Origin: Basidiobolus meristosporus CBS 931.73
Lineage: Eukaryota > Basidiobolomycota > Basidiobolomycetes > Basidiobolales > Basidiobolaceae
NCBI GenBank assembly: GCA_002104905.1
Contig: MCFE01000059.1
Location: 1 to 64,000, forward strand
Direction: 5' to 3'
DNA: 64,000 bases
The translations under genes and the position numbers were made by a program. This document shows, in pieces, positions 12,961 to 24,052 of the stretch; position 1 is the first letter of the stretch, and each line of letters begins with the position of its first letter. Under the pieces are notes generated by a model. The model saw only the letters and a program-made list of their open reading frames with translations. It made no database searches and was not told the origin of the DNA.

Positions 12961-14541
12961 TAGTTTTAGTATAACGACTATTGCAAGCACTTTTTGCAAT
13001 GATGAATGAACTAAAAGTAAATACAGTCTGAGGTACTTTAGTTATTGCATTTGAAGCCAAGCCCGTTCGATCATCAACCTTCCTTTACCTCAGCGCATCA
13101 ACATGTCCCAAGGTTGCTGGAGGCCATCGTAGGAGCCCTAGCACCTCTTTGAATCAACTCGTCGACCCAACTCCATTTCCTGCCTTATTTTGTTAGTTAT
13201 TGCCAAATTATGTAGTCATGATATATTCAGCCATGCCCTGGAATGTTAGTGTAAGTGTGTATAATAAAATGGATGCATATTAGTTCATCAGCTTCATATC
13301 CTATGCTACGAAGACATTCTAGAGTAGATCAATGGCTGACAAAGCTGAGCCTGATCTTCAGCTCGTTTATTTTGTTGAGTAGTGAAGCGCAATTTTGGGC
13401 ATATTTGCGTGCCAGACAGATGCAACTGATTGGACTGGGTTGACGAACAAAGAATAAGCAAGTCGATGATTTCCATCCAAGGGTGCATTCCAACATAAAT
13501 TTCAATGGGCCAACAGTCTTTTTCGAGGGGAGTACGCAGCAATGAGCAGTAGGGTTGGCACACCGCCTTTCTGCGTTGAATGAATGTTCCACCTGAGCAT
13601 CAGCTTTTGGGGAATTGTTCAGCAATGTATAGAGGATGCCTATGGGACGCCCTTTCCGCCCTTTCCTGGTTTCATTCCAAGCCTGGGTAAACCAATACTC
13701 GGTGGCCAGATGGCCATGAGATGGTTGTTCGTTTGTGTCGCAGGGTTTTCGGCACAAATAAGGGTCACCTTTGTTGCTCCCAGTATACCGGTTTGATGAG
13801 AAGATACGAGCACATGTTTTATTGCAACTCCAGATGGATTCATCCAAGTGGAACCAGTAACCAGGCCAAGACTCGCTTTGGTAAATTTCTGTTATATTCC
13901 CCTCAACAGGTGGAATACAGGCAATAAAATCCCAGTGTCCCGTTGAAGTTTAGATCGAGACTGCCATAGGGTGTTGAACCTATTGAGGATGGAAAAGCCT
14001 CGATGCATGTGAAATATGCGATGGGCTCCCGTACATGGAACTAAATGAAACCACCCTCAGAACGTGCCAACCTGGCATTTTATAACATTACTTGGCCCTC
14101 ATCTAGTTTGATATTGCAAGCTTTATACTATCTTCACAAGAGGAAACCTTCCAAAGAGACTGATGAACAGGCTCCTGTATCAGTTTGTACCTCTTTGCTG
14201 TCCAGTATAACATGTCTTTTCGTTAGGATCTGAAGCCTTGGCTAATATCAGATCTATGTGTCGCTAGAGACGCTTGTTAAGCTTCGAGCAGGAATTTGAG
14301 TCCCTACTCCAGAGCTAAGGTAATCCCTTCATCAGATAAGCCACGCTTGTCTTTGTACTGGACTACCTTCACGCACTAGTTTCCCCCGCTAGCTTTTTAT
14401 CCACGGCTCAGCATACTGCTAATAGTAAGAAGTTTCCTTTGAACAACCCTCCGCATGGTATGCTGATAAATTGGGTTTAATAATAGCCGTAGCCGTGAAT
14501 AGAACCATGTATCCCGCAAATACTGGAAATTGCTAAATCGA
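12961..14541. other. Intergenic with transposase-like relic
   Basis: Between the bZIP and PPIL4 genes, both on the plus strand. The part at about 13580-13860 shows minus-strand fragments resembling a DDE transposase (separate entry). The rest shows nothing I can name. Confidence 0.35.
13580..13860 (-). pseudogene. Possible decayed DDE-type transposase fragment
   Basis: On the minus strand, two overlapping frames each carry part of a pattern like the first catalytic block of pogo/Tigger-type DDE transposases: a LDES.W segment near 13850, then, in another frame, GVAIKHVLVSS followed by KVTLICAENPA. The blocks are in the right order and spacing but in different frames, with no intact flanking domains. 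This suggests an old, frameshifted relic. It could also be chance. Confidence 0.25.
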
Positions 14542-14556
14542 ATTGGATTATCCAAT
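14542..14556. promoter_or_regulatory. Palindromic CCAAT element upstream of PPIL4
   Basis: ATTGGATTATCCAAT is a perfect palindrome with one CCAAT box on each strand, about 100 bp upstream of the PPIL4 start codon. CCAAT boxes at this distance are typical NF-Y (HAP) sites, and this window also encodes the NF-YA subunit. Binding is inference. Confidence 0.4.
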
Positions 14557-14657
14557 GAAACATTTTCTTAATGGTCCATTATTGATGATAATAGGGTTTT
14601 ACTGACAAATTCACTTTCAACTACTTGACCTTTAACACACTTGTACCTTACGCAGCT

Positions 14658-16040
14658 ATGAGTGTGCTTATCGAGACTTCTGTTGGTGATTTAGTTATAG
14701 ATCTGCAGACAAAAAAATGCCCCCAAACAAGTATGAACTTTCTAAAACTATGCAAGATCAAATACTACAATTTTTGCTGTTTTCACAATGTACAGAAGGA
14801 TTTCATGTTGCAAACTGGTGATCCCACTGCTACCGGCAAAGGTGGCGAGTCGATATTCGGTTTATTGAAAGGGCCAAAGTATTTCCCCGCCGAGATCCAC
14901 CCAAAACTAAAGCACAAACAACGCGGTACGGTATCTATGGCTATTGCTGAAGATGGCGAGGGTGGCGGTGTAAGCGGCTCGCAATTCTTCATCACCACCG
15001 GAGAGAACCTCGACTATTTAGACGGAAAATACACTGTATTTGGCCAAGTTGCCGAAGGCTTCGATACCTTAGACAAGATCAATAGCGTGTTTTGCGACGA
15101 GACCGGAAGGCCTTTAAAGGATATTCGCATCAAGCACACCATCATCCTTGACGATCCATTCCCCGATCCCGAAGGTTTGGTAGTTCCAGACGAATCACCA
15201 TTACCAACCAAGGAAATGTTGGAGACAGTACACATCGGGGATGACGAAGACATCGAGCCAACTCTACCTCCGGAAGAGCTCGAGAGACTTCAACGTGAGC
15301 GAGAAGCTAACGCGCAAGCTTTAACGTTAGAGATGGTCGGAGATCTGCCCTTCGCCGAGGTGAAGCCACCGGAGAACGTCATTTTCGTGTGTAAATTAAA
15401 CCCGGTCACGAGAGATGAGGACCTGGAACTTATCTTCTCTAGGTTCGGCCCTATTCACTCCTGCGAAATTATCCGTGACAAAGTAACCAACGATTCACTC
15501 GGCTACGGATTTGTTGAGTTTGAGAATAAGGAAGATTGTGAAGAGGCTTACTTCAAGATGGATAATGTTCTCATCGATGATCGACGTATTCACGTAGATT
15601 TCTCACAGTCTGTTTCGAAGCTTCACAAGGATTGGGTCGCAGGAAAAATCAAGAGCGCAAGAGACTCTGAAGGGTATGGTGGAAGCTCACAATTGCAGAA
15701 ACGGCAAAAATATCGCGCGGGTGAGCGGGATGATCAGGAGAAATTCGAGATGGTCTTTGAACACGGTGACACGTATGAGCACGAAAAGGCAAGCAGCCGT
15801 AGCCGAAGAGATAGTCGAAGCCCTGAGCGTTCTTCTCGCAGCAGTCGTTATGACTCCGAGCGCAGTAGACACAGATCACCAGAAAGACGACGCGACGACA
15901 GCCGGCGGTCAAGACGAGATGATGATAAATACTCATCACGTAATGGACATTCTCGAAAGTATTCTAGCTATGATAGAGAAAAGGAGGATTCCTCTCGACG
16001 CTCCTCGCGCCATCGTCACCACAGCAGGGATAGGCGTTAG
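14658..16040 (+). CDS. PPIL4: Cyclophilin-RRM protein, peptidyl-prolyl isomerase PPIL4
   Basis: Single exon, 460 residues from the first ATG ([16 protein letters not shown]). Residues 1-165 are a cyclophilin domain ([49 protein letters not shown]). Residues roughly 240-315 are an RRM (VIFVCKLNP as RNP2, LGYGFVEF as RNP1). The C-terminal 100 residues are an Arg/Ser/Asp-rich tail like SR proteins. This order is specific to PPIL4/Cyp6/AtCYP59, nuclear factors linked to the spliceosome and RNA polymerase II tail. The absence of introns in a window full of split genes is notable. An acceptor-like CAG lies six bases before the ATG, so a 5'-UTR intron is possible. Confidence 0.95.
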   Translation: MSVLIETSVGDLVIDLQTKKCPQTSMNFLKLCKIKYYNFCCFHNVQKDFMLQTGDPTATGKGGESIFGLLKGPKYFPAEIHPKLKHKQRGTVSMAIAEDGEGGGVSGSQFFITTGENLDYLDGKYTVFGQVAEGFDTLDKINSVFCDETGRPLKDIRIKHTIILDDPFPDPEGLVVPDESPLPTKEMLETVHIGDDEDIEPTLPPEELERLQREREANAQALTLEMVGDLPFAEVKPPENVIFVCKLNPVTRDEDLELIFSRFGPIHSCEIIRDKVTNDSLGYGFVEFENKEDCEEAYFKMDNVLIDDRRIHVDFSQSVSKLHKDWVAGKIKSARDSEGYGGSSQLQKRQKYRAGERDDQEKFEMVFEHGDTYEHEKASSRSRRDSRSPERSSRSSRYDSERSRHRSPERRRDDSRRSRRDDDKYSSRNGHSRKYSSYDREKEDSSRRSSRHRHHSRDRR

Positions 16041-18440
16041 TACTTTGCAAGATATCTGCTTCCTACTGCGCGAAATATAGCTCCATATTGACTTACATTT
16101 CAAAGGGCATGCATTACTAGAGCCTCTGGAGATAATCAATTCAGTCCATTGTATCGATGGGGTGTTCAAAACTCTCAATAAATAAATTGGAATTGTTCTT
16201 TCTTTGTTGCTCACTACTGTTCTGGATCTTGTAGGGAGTATACATTAGAAAAACGATAACAGAGACATATATATCTTGGCTTCCAGATGTGCTGAGGCCT
16301 GGTCTGAGACTCCCAAGTAAGACTTTAGCACTCACTGATCATGAAAAATCATCAGTCTCTCTATATCCCTGTAGTACATTTTCTTGAGTAATACCAATCC
16401 ATCCCTCACAGACCCTGTTGCAAACGATTAGCTATGACACACACGGACATAAACGTCTTTATATTTTTATCCTTCATGATACGGATGAATATGCTTCAAA
16501 AATCCAGCATGCTTCAGCAGTGCCATTGAAGGTACTAGGGAAGTAGCCCACCAACTTTTCTCTCAGCCTCTCGAAGACCCTTGAAGCTAAAACCCAGGGT
16601 CAGTCTCAACAGTACTCTAGCAATAGTTTAGTAAACGAACGGTACCTAACGACTTTGTCACAAACATCCTCTGGATTTCTCGACGTGGATATACGAATAT
16701 CAACTCTGACGAGGATTAGGGTTGGCTTGGCTTGAGGCAATGATGCGTAGCCCTACATATTCTAATCTAGAGTCCTCAGCCACCAATCGGATGCTGCTAA
16801 CAGCCTTGGAGATGAAATGTAGAGCACTGATGTATTAGCACGTTCGTATACAATATTAAGTCATACCTTGTTGCTTGAGGGTAAAATTCCATAGATAACA
16901 TGATGAGATAAGGCCAGTGTGTCCAGTTGTCCTTTGAATGCCAACATCTGTATTGATTAGATGTGCATCCAAGCATCGTATACATGAGATGTCTCAGTAC
17001 GGGGAGTAATCAACGCTTAAGCCAGTAATATACAATGTATCCTTCATTTCCATCGGCTATTCTGCTGAGTGCCAGAAAAGTATATGCTACTCTGGTGCAC
17101 ATGAAGCTAGTGATTTGGAAGCCTAGAACATTCATTCGATGGAGTCCACGCTACTGCAGTGTAGGTCGTGAGAAAGAACCCGGAATCGTGGGATCGCTTT
17201 GATGCATATGTCTGCTGCTCCTGATAATAATAAGGTGGACACTACAATCAATCCGTCTAAGCCACTCGTATTGTCCTACCCCCCATGGTACATGTACATG
17301 AATAAAGAGTATAGAAACATTAAACATCTCGTTGATTAGCAAACTAATGTCCATGGTTTCAAGGTAATTGAAAGACAAGGTTGGTGTCAAATCTCATTTA
17401 GCGAATATAGGAAGTGATGGGAGTTGTGCTACATGCATTAGATTGGTCTCCAGAAACGTTGCAAGCTTTGTGAAAGGTATAAAGAGTGGAAGAGTGCGCT
17501 GTTTTAATTGTACACCATTCCAAAATGGTTTTGGCACGGATCAGCAAGCAGTGGACTCGATGGTTGGTTTTTTCCTACTGCTGTTTCACCCTCTCGGTGG
17601 TTAGACCTCTATAGGCAACTTTAGAACTAACCGCTCTCTCCCTCTCTCTCCTCCTCAGGGTCTCCGGGATGGGCATCGTAGGAGCTAGCGTGTATGTTTA
17701 CCCAAATCGCCCAGTAAACACCAGTCCTCTGAGGGCACGCAACGGCTTTGGTGTTGCGGTGGAGCGAAGCGGAGGCGGCATCTAATATCTTGCGAGTAGT
17801 GGTGTTGACGAAAGAACTCGCGCCTTCATTCATTCGAAGTAACCGATGTCCCCTTTGTAATAAAGCCTCAAAACCCTCCAATTGATATATTCTACAATAT
17901 ACTGAGATGTTGCCCATCTCGGAGAATTCCATCTACCAGGGACATGCTGACAGTTCAGATTTGTTTGTTCCTGACCAACCCCAACCTGAATGCCACCCGA
18001 ATCGTGATATGGTCTTGATGAAATAGTTTTGGTGATTTAATGTGGACGACAGAGGGCCATCAAGAATCTAGAGTCCTATCCAATGCGAGCATTGCAACAC
18101 TAATGCACCATGTGTGTATGCGTAGATGTCATCAAGCCATATTGGCTTAAATTACCACGAAATGAATTAGGGATCAAATGAAATTCAAGCAGCCATGTCC
18201 CTTTTAAATTGTTGTGTTATTTCAATAATCCATTCAGGAATCTAGTCACAAGGCTTTTGACTAGCTGTTATATGCTTTCGATTTCGTACTAAGCTGGTTG
18301 CTGTTTTTATTTGCTTCTGCTCAAGATCAGTCTTTGGAAGGCTCATATTTGCTTTGAAGCCCCTTTCTAGTACGTGTGGAGAATAATTATAAAACATAAG
18401 GACGAAAAAGCCGCTCAGAGCTGTCACCACTGACATTCAA
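16041..18440. other. Intergenic, no convincing gene
   Basis: About 2.4 kb between PPIL4 and the monooxygenase-like gene, both rightward. Short frames at 17368-17604 (+) and 17627-17932 (-) have no motif or splice support that I can defend. Confidence 0.35.
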
Positions 18441-20266
18441 ATGCAAGGCCTCCTGGATGTTGAGGTTGTGGTGATCGGGAATGACATTGATAGCTTAATA
18501 CTTGTTGAGGAACTCCTTAATCTGGGGATACGATGTAGAGCTTTTGGTAAGTAGTTGTGTTTATTTTACATTCACCCCTCCTCTAACTATGTCATATAGC
18601 GATAACCCCGTCAGCTGAGATATTCCCTCAACTGATTTTGCATGCGCGTACTCTGGAAATTCTGGATCAAATGAACCTTCTTTCCTTTTTCACGGAGGCA
18701 TCTGTTACCTCTACAGGCATGAAGTTTTGCACTTCCCCAACCGGCCAAGTGACTATGATCTCGCTTGAAGGAATACAGAATATTACCAAACACCCTTATC
18801 TACTGAGCGTGGACTCTGCAGAAGTGAGAAATAGATTCGAGGAATATTTAAAGAATGTGAGAAACTTCAGGATAGAAGATATCTGTGGCATAATGGAGGT
18901 TTCCAACGACGATGGCGTCAAGTTGACTCTTGAGGTGACCCCAGGAGCTATCGAGGAGGTTAAGGCCAAATATCTGGTGCTCTGTACCTCCACTCAGGAG
19001 ATATTTAGAAAGATTGATGTCGAAGTAGCATTTAGTCAGGACTCAAAAAGAAGCTATTGGGGTGCCAAGGCGGCCATGAATTTGGATATACAAGATTCCC
19101 ATGAGCCAACGTAAGAGGCAATTGATCTTGCAAAGTACTGAGGTTGATATGTAATACTCTGTCCATGTAGGGTTATATGGAGTAATGAGGGTTCCCTCTC
19201 TATTGTAAGGGTTGCCAACGAAAATGAATACCTCCTTCTACTGGACATGGATGATATCCCCCAGAAGGAGATGACCAGTGAGGAATTCCAACAACTAGCC
19301 AACAGATATTCAATGCCTTACCGGCTTGATTTCGACTCCACGCACTGGGTCCAAAGATTTCCAGATATAGAATATAAAAACCCTTGCTATGTCAAGGGCA
19401 GCATATTGTTTTGTGGAAAGGCAACTTACTCTCAGAACCCAATGGAATCCAGCCAGGACTTGAACAGAGGAATCCAGGATGTACAGAACTTGGCATGGAA
19501 ATTAAATCTGCTACTACGCGGGTTTGGGAAGGATTCTTTGATCCTAGAAACTTACGCACAGGAGAGAAGCCCCAGAATTGAGATTTTGCCCAACATTACA
19601 AATCGCGCCTTCAGTCTGCTGCTAAACAATACTCGATCAACGTTCAGACCTTTGCGAAACTTACTTTTCCCTTGGGTCACCTCAGTAACATCTGGAAGAG
19701 CAAAATTGATTGAGACTATGTCGGAAACGAATCTAATTTACGGCAACAACCGCTTGGTGCGAAGAACCGCTGGCTCTTTTTTCTCGAGTTTCTACTGCAC
19801 AGTTCCTGGGATGATGATACCAAACTTTGAGTTGCAATCTCAAATCACCCAGGAGAAAGTATCCCTGTACTCTATGCTCGGCGAAACGTTTCAGACTTTT
19901 ATACGATTATCCAAGGTCGACTTCATTTCCTCGACAGAGCAAAGCGGACGCATGAGAAGATTCAACGATTATTTGAAGCAGACTAATTGTATATTCTTGA
20001 GGCTTCGCACAATTCCACCAATTATTGGGCTCAATGTAATCTTGCCGACGTTAGCCACTGAATTGACTACTGGGGATGCTTTGATCAACTACGTACAAGG
20101 GAATATATTTGTTGACTTGGAGAATTCCTTTTTGAACATTACAGGGTTCCAAGAGGAGCAATCATTTATTATTCTGATCCGTCCCGATGGCTACGTTGGT
20201 CTAGCCACAACTCTTGATAATTTCCTGGATGTGGAGAGTTATTTTGCTGAACTTTCAAGGCCTTAG
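18441..20266 (+). CDS. Class A flavin monooxygenase homologue lacking flavin-binding motifs
   Basis: Three exons, 18441-18546, 18600-19110 and 19171-20266, encode 570 residues with consistent phases. Overall layout matches PF01494 phenol 2-monooxygenase-type enzymes: an N-terminal Rossmann-like strand-helix (VVVIGNDIDSLIL..GIRCRAF), HARTLEIL, a late block LNRGIQDVQNLAWKLNLLL, and a C-terminal thioredoxin-like end (LIRPDGYVGLAT). Every cofactor signature is changed: GxGxxG reads GNDIDS, the DG motif reads LCTST where CDGA.S is usual, and the GD motif reads FCGKATYS instead of GDAAH. The frame is open over all three exons with normal splice sites, so this looks like an expressed pseudoenzyme rather than a dead gene. 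Its role is unknown. It lies beside two flavin-dependent D-amino-acid oxidase genes. Confidence 0.8.
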
Positions 20267-20396
20267 TTGAATTTATAGGTGATATAATGCGAGACATTTA
20301 GCTGAAGAATGTAGGCTCTAACCCAAATGCCAATAAATAGTATAAAAAAACATATGACCGTAATAGCCGATTTATTACAATGGCAACTAGTCACCT

Positions 20397-20582
20397 TTAG
20401 AGTCTGGATTTGAGTGACATGTCTTGCTCTGCCTTCTTCAGAGTTTTTAGCATATGCTCGGCCGAGCCCCAGCTACTTTGATATCCTAAATCCAATCAGC
20501 CACGTTAGTTTGTCTGTACATCCATTTCTTATTTATCCTCCTCCTCCTCCTCCTCCTCCTCCTCCTCCTCCTCCTCCTCCTC

Positions 20583-20614
<32 letters not shown>

Positions 20615-21934
20615 ACATATCCGTGCCTATCAATGACTCTGTTCTTACCGTATGATCCGTGTCCATAGTTGTGGCAAACGATAACATTGCGTCCCTTGTG
20701 TTCTATGTTCAACAGACTCCTTTTAGCTCCCATCCTCACAACAATGCTGCTTCACAACCTTCACCACTTTACTTACCATAGAGTTGACTTTCAATCCGGA
20801 TTCCTCCCTGTCTGCTCGGCCTGAACCCTACACAATGCTTGACAACCTTCAAGTTTTCGGGTTTCCCTAACAGAGGGTAAACTTTGCAAGCACGCTCCAT
20901 AATTTTCTTGGCTGTTTCTTCGTCATGCTTTTCATCACTATGCACAGTGTAAGAGCTCGGTTAGTATTGTCTGGAGCATCAAACTTGTCAAAGAGCTTTT
21001 CTAAACATTGGCTGATCTTACTTGTTGTGAGCTTGCATGGTTCCGCCAAGGATTACATGTCCGTTATTTCGAGGAATAACATAGGTTATTTCCTTTTCAC
21101 CAAATCGAATTACGGTTGCATTGACTTGCGGAGCATCTACTATGACGACCTGTCCTCGAGTCGGGTAGACCAATCCATCCTTCACTCCCCCAAGGTACCT
21201 TGCTTGCAGTCCCGTGCAGTTAATTACAATGTTCACCTGCTCAGCAGCCTCAAACGCATCACGAATATCGTCCAGCTTACGCTGCTCGATTGTTCCACCA
21301 TTCTCTTGGAAACGCTTCTGAAGCCAGACAAGGTATTGTTGCGTGTTTACGCACACTAGCTCATTCAGAAAAATCAGCGCAGTATCAATATAGAATATTC
21401 AGTTAGATGCATACGTGTTTGAAACTCAAAGCCAAGCTCTGTGCCCTCGGGTAGCTCCGACTTGTCCATATTGCGAAACTATGTAGGCAAGAAGGTTGGT
21501 CGGGTTAGACAACACAACGACATATAAATATTGCCTACCTCTTTGCAAAAGGTAGAAAACCATGGGTTACACCAGTCACTCGGTTTCTTGTCGTAATAGT
21601 TTATTCCCAAGAAGCTTTTGATTCCTGAGTCTGGATATTGCTCCAACTCCTTGAACTTATTAAAGGCGACTCTTTCAAATTCTGGAAGAAAGTTCAACCG
21701 AAAGTGAATACCTTGTTGGCGACTTGATCCTTATATACCAAGCTTACCGTGCAATTTTAGGTCGTCTTTTTCGGCAAAGCTATTCCAATTTGCGCCTGCC
21801 CAAGGACTGGTGTAGTCTGGATGGAATTCACCTGGGAGCTGGGCAGCTACTATATGCACCTTGTATCCAGCTTTCTGTAGAACAAGAGCACTTGATAGTC
21901 CTATAACACCAGCACCTAGAACTACAGCTGTCAT
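20397..21934 (-). CDS. DAO: D-amino-acid oxidase, copy 1 (C-terminal SRL)
   Basis: Seven exons (21748-21934, 21539-21681, 21415-21478, 21022-21355, 20777-20937, 20649-20702, 20397-20485) encode 343 residues. The FAD-binding start is [16 protein letters not shown]; other family blocks are [50 protein letters not shown] and [15 protein letters not shown]. The protein ends in Ser-Arg-Leu, a canonical type 1 peroxisomal signal. The enzyme oxidises D-amino acids to 2-oxo acids with release of ammonia and hydrogen peroxide, in peroxisomes. D-aspartate oxidase is the alternative; residues visible here do not settle it. Exon sizes match the neighbouring copy at 22580-24052 except for one codon in exon 2. 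The last intron holds a long TCC repeat. Confidence 0.93.
20536..20607 (+). repeat. (TCC)24 microsatellite in the last DAO intron, copy 1
   Basis: Twenty-four uninterrupted TCC units followed by a run of C (to 20614), inside intron 6 (20486-20648) of the minus-strand oxidase. On the transcript it reads as a GGA/GGG purine tract. The paralogous intron at 22719-22742 has only eight units. Confidence 0.97.
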
Positions 21935-22579
21935 TCTTCAAAATATATGAATCACCAATCCTCATAAGTGTATTTATATTCTAGTCAATTCTTGATATTT
22001 GGTATTGCCTAATGTATAACCAATACTTGGTGAGAGCATGTTTAACGTGAACGACTACAAATTCTGAAACTTGGGGTAATTCGGTAATTGGAGGAATGAA
22101 CGATTGGTGTGTGCAAGTAGCACAATCTTGCCATGAGACATAGGGCATAGGACACCGTGAATCAGCGGTTCTGAAGCCACTATTTTAAATTGGCATGCCA
22201 TCTTAAATATTTGAAGGATTTGTAGATCACTTCACACACTTCTATGGCACAGCTCATGTACACGATGTGACGTTACAATGGGATAAGATACACCTCGTAT
22301 GTATATGCCTTATATTACCACCCAGGGAATGAAGGTGGAATTGGTCCAAGTATGGTTTTGGTCGTTTTTCTCAGAAGTTGAAAGTCCCCATCACCAAGTA
22401 CACACTAGCTGAGGTATGCTTCTTGAATATACGCATTTGACCTTTAGAAAAAAGGACGACTACAGCACAATGTGCTTGTGTTATTTCTTCATTATAGCAT
22501 TTCCTGCTCTTAATCCTCATTTTGCCAAGGCTTTGTAAGGAGTGTTTTTAATTTCTTCAGAGGTCAAAAGACACAAGAT
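21935..22579. other. Spacer between the two oxidase genes
   Basis: About 650 bp containing the promoter of copy 1 and the 3' flank of copy 2. It does not resemble the flank of the other copy, so the duplicated unit does not include it. Confidence 0.4.
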
Positions 22580-24052
22580 TTAGAGTTTTGGGGAGATATG
22601 TATATTTCTTTCTGCCTTCTTCAGAGTTTTTAGCATATGCTCGGCCGAGCCCCAGCTACTTTGATATCCTAAATCCAATCAGCCACGTTAGTTTGTCTGT
22701 ACATCCATTTCTTATTTATCCTCCTCCTCCTCCTCCTCCTCCCCCACATATCCATGCCTATCAATGACTCTGTTCTTACCGTATGATCCGTGTCCATAGT
22801 TGTGGCAAACGATAACATTGCGTCCCTTGTGTTCTACGTTCAACAGACTCCTTTTAGCTCCCATCCTCACAACAATGCTGCTTCACAACCTTCACCACTT
22901 TACTTACCATAGAGTTGACTTTCAATCCGGATTCCTCCCTGTCTGCTCGGCCTGAACCCTACACAATGCTTGACAACCTTCAAGTTTTCGGGTTTCCCTA
23001 ACAGAGGGTCTAATTTGCAAGCACGCTCCATAATTTTCTTGGCTGTTTCTTCGTCATGCTTTTCATCACTATGCACAGTGTAAGAGCTCCGTTAGCATTG
23101 CCCGGTATCGAGAAACACATTTCAAACATGGTACTCTTACTTATTGTAAGCTTGCATGGTTCCGCCAAGGATTACATGTCCGTTATTTCGGGGGATGATA
23201 TAGGTTATACCATAGTCTCCAGTTTGTGCCAAGGTAGTCTTGACTTGAGGAGCATCTACTATGACGACCTGTCCTCGAGTCGGGTAGACCAATCCATCCT
23301 TCACTCCCCCGAGGTACCTTGCTTGCAGTCCCGTGCAGTTAATTACAATGTCCACCTGCTCAGCAGCATCAAACGCATCACGAATATCGTCCAGCTTACG
23401 CTGCTCGATTGTTCCACCATTCTCTTGGAAACGCTTCTGAAGCCAGACAAGGTATTGTTGTGTGTTTATGCATACTAGGAATTTTCAATATATATAGAGG
23501 ACAGAAATATGACCGTACAACACTTACCGGTATCAAACTCATAACCAAGCACCACATTTTCAGGTAGCTCTGATTTGTCCAGGTTCCGGAACTACGAGTC
23601 AAATTTTAGACATGAATTCAGATATAGTTAATGCTCTTTGACCTACTCTCAAAATCTTGGAAAACCACGGATCACACCAATCACTTGGCCTACTCTCGTA
23701 ATAATCCCTTCCTACAACACTGACAACTCCGGTCTCGGGGACCTTTACCAAGTCCTTAAATTTATGGAATGTTACAGCATCGAATTCTATGACCCAATAG
23801 CCATGATTTAAACTCGTTTATGAATCCCTAGATGTATGGTGTGTATCTTAACTTCCATAGCGTACCTTGCTGCAACGCGTCGTTCTTTTCAGCAAAGCTA
23901 TGCCAATTTGCGCCTGCCCAAGGACTGGTGTAGTCTGGATGGAATTCACCTGGGAGTTGAGCAGCTACTATGCGCACCTTATATCCTGCGTTCTGTAAAA
24001 CAAGGGCACTTGTCAGTCCTATAACACCAGCACCAATTACAACTACGGTCAT
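22580..24052 (-). CDS. DAO: D-amino-acid oxidase, copy 2 (C-terminal PKL)
   Basis: Seven exons (23866-24052, 23647-23786, 23528-23591, 23141-23474, 22908-23068, 22780-22833, 22580-22668) encode 342 residues with the same motifs and exon phases as copy 1. It ends in Pro-Lys-Leu, a weaker but reported type 1 peroxisomal signal variant, where copy 1 ends in SRL. Exons 4-7 and introns 5-6 are nearly identical to copy 1, whereas exons 2-3, introns 1-4 and the last eleven codons differ clearly. This suggests tandem duplication followed by divergence and partial gene conversion. Substrate range may differ between copies because exons 2-3 have changed. Confidence 0.93.
22719..22742 (+). repeat. (TCC)8 microsatellite in the last DAO intron, copy 2
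   Basis: Eight TCC units and five C, at the same position in the final intron as the 24-unit array of copy 1. Confidence 0.95.

Noticed and set aside
20414-20739. Frames encoding long poly-Pro (+) or poly-Gly (-)
   Set aside because: They are translations of the TCC microsatellite inside the last intron of the oxidase gene.
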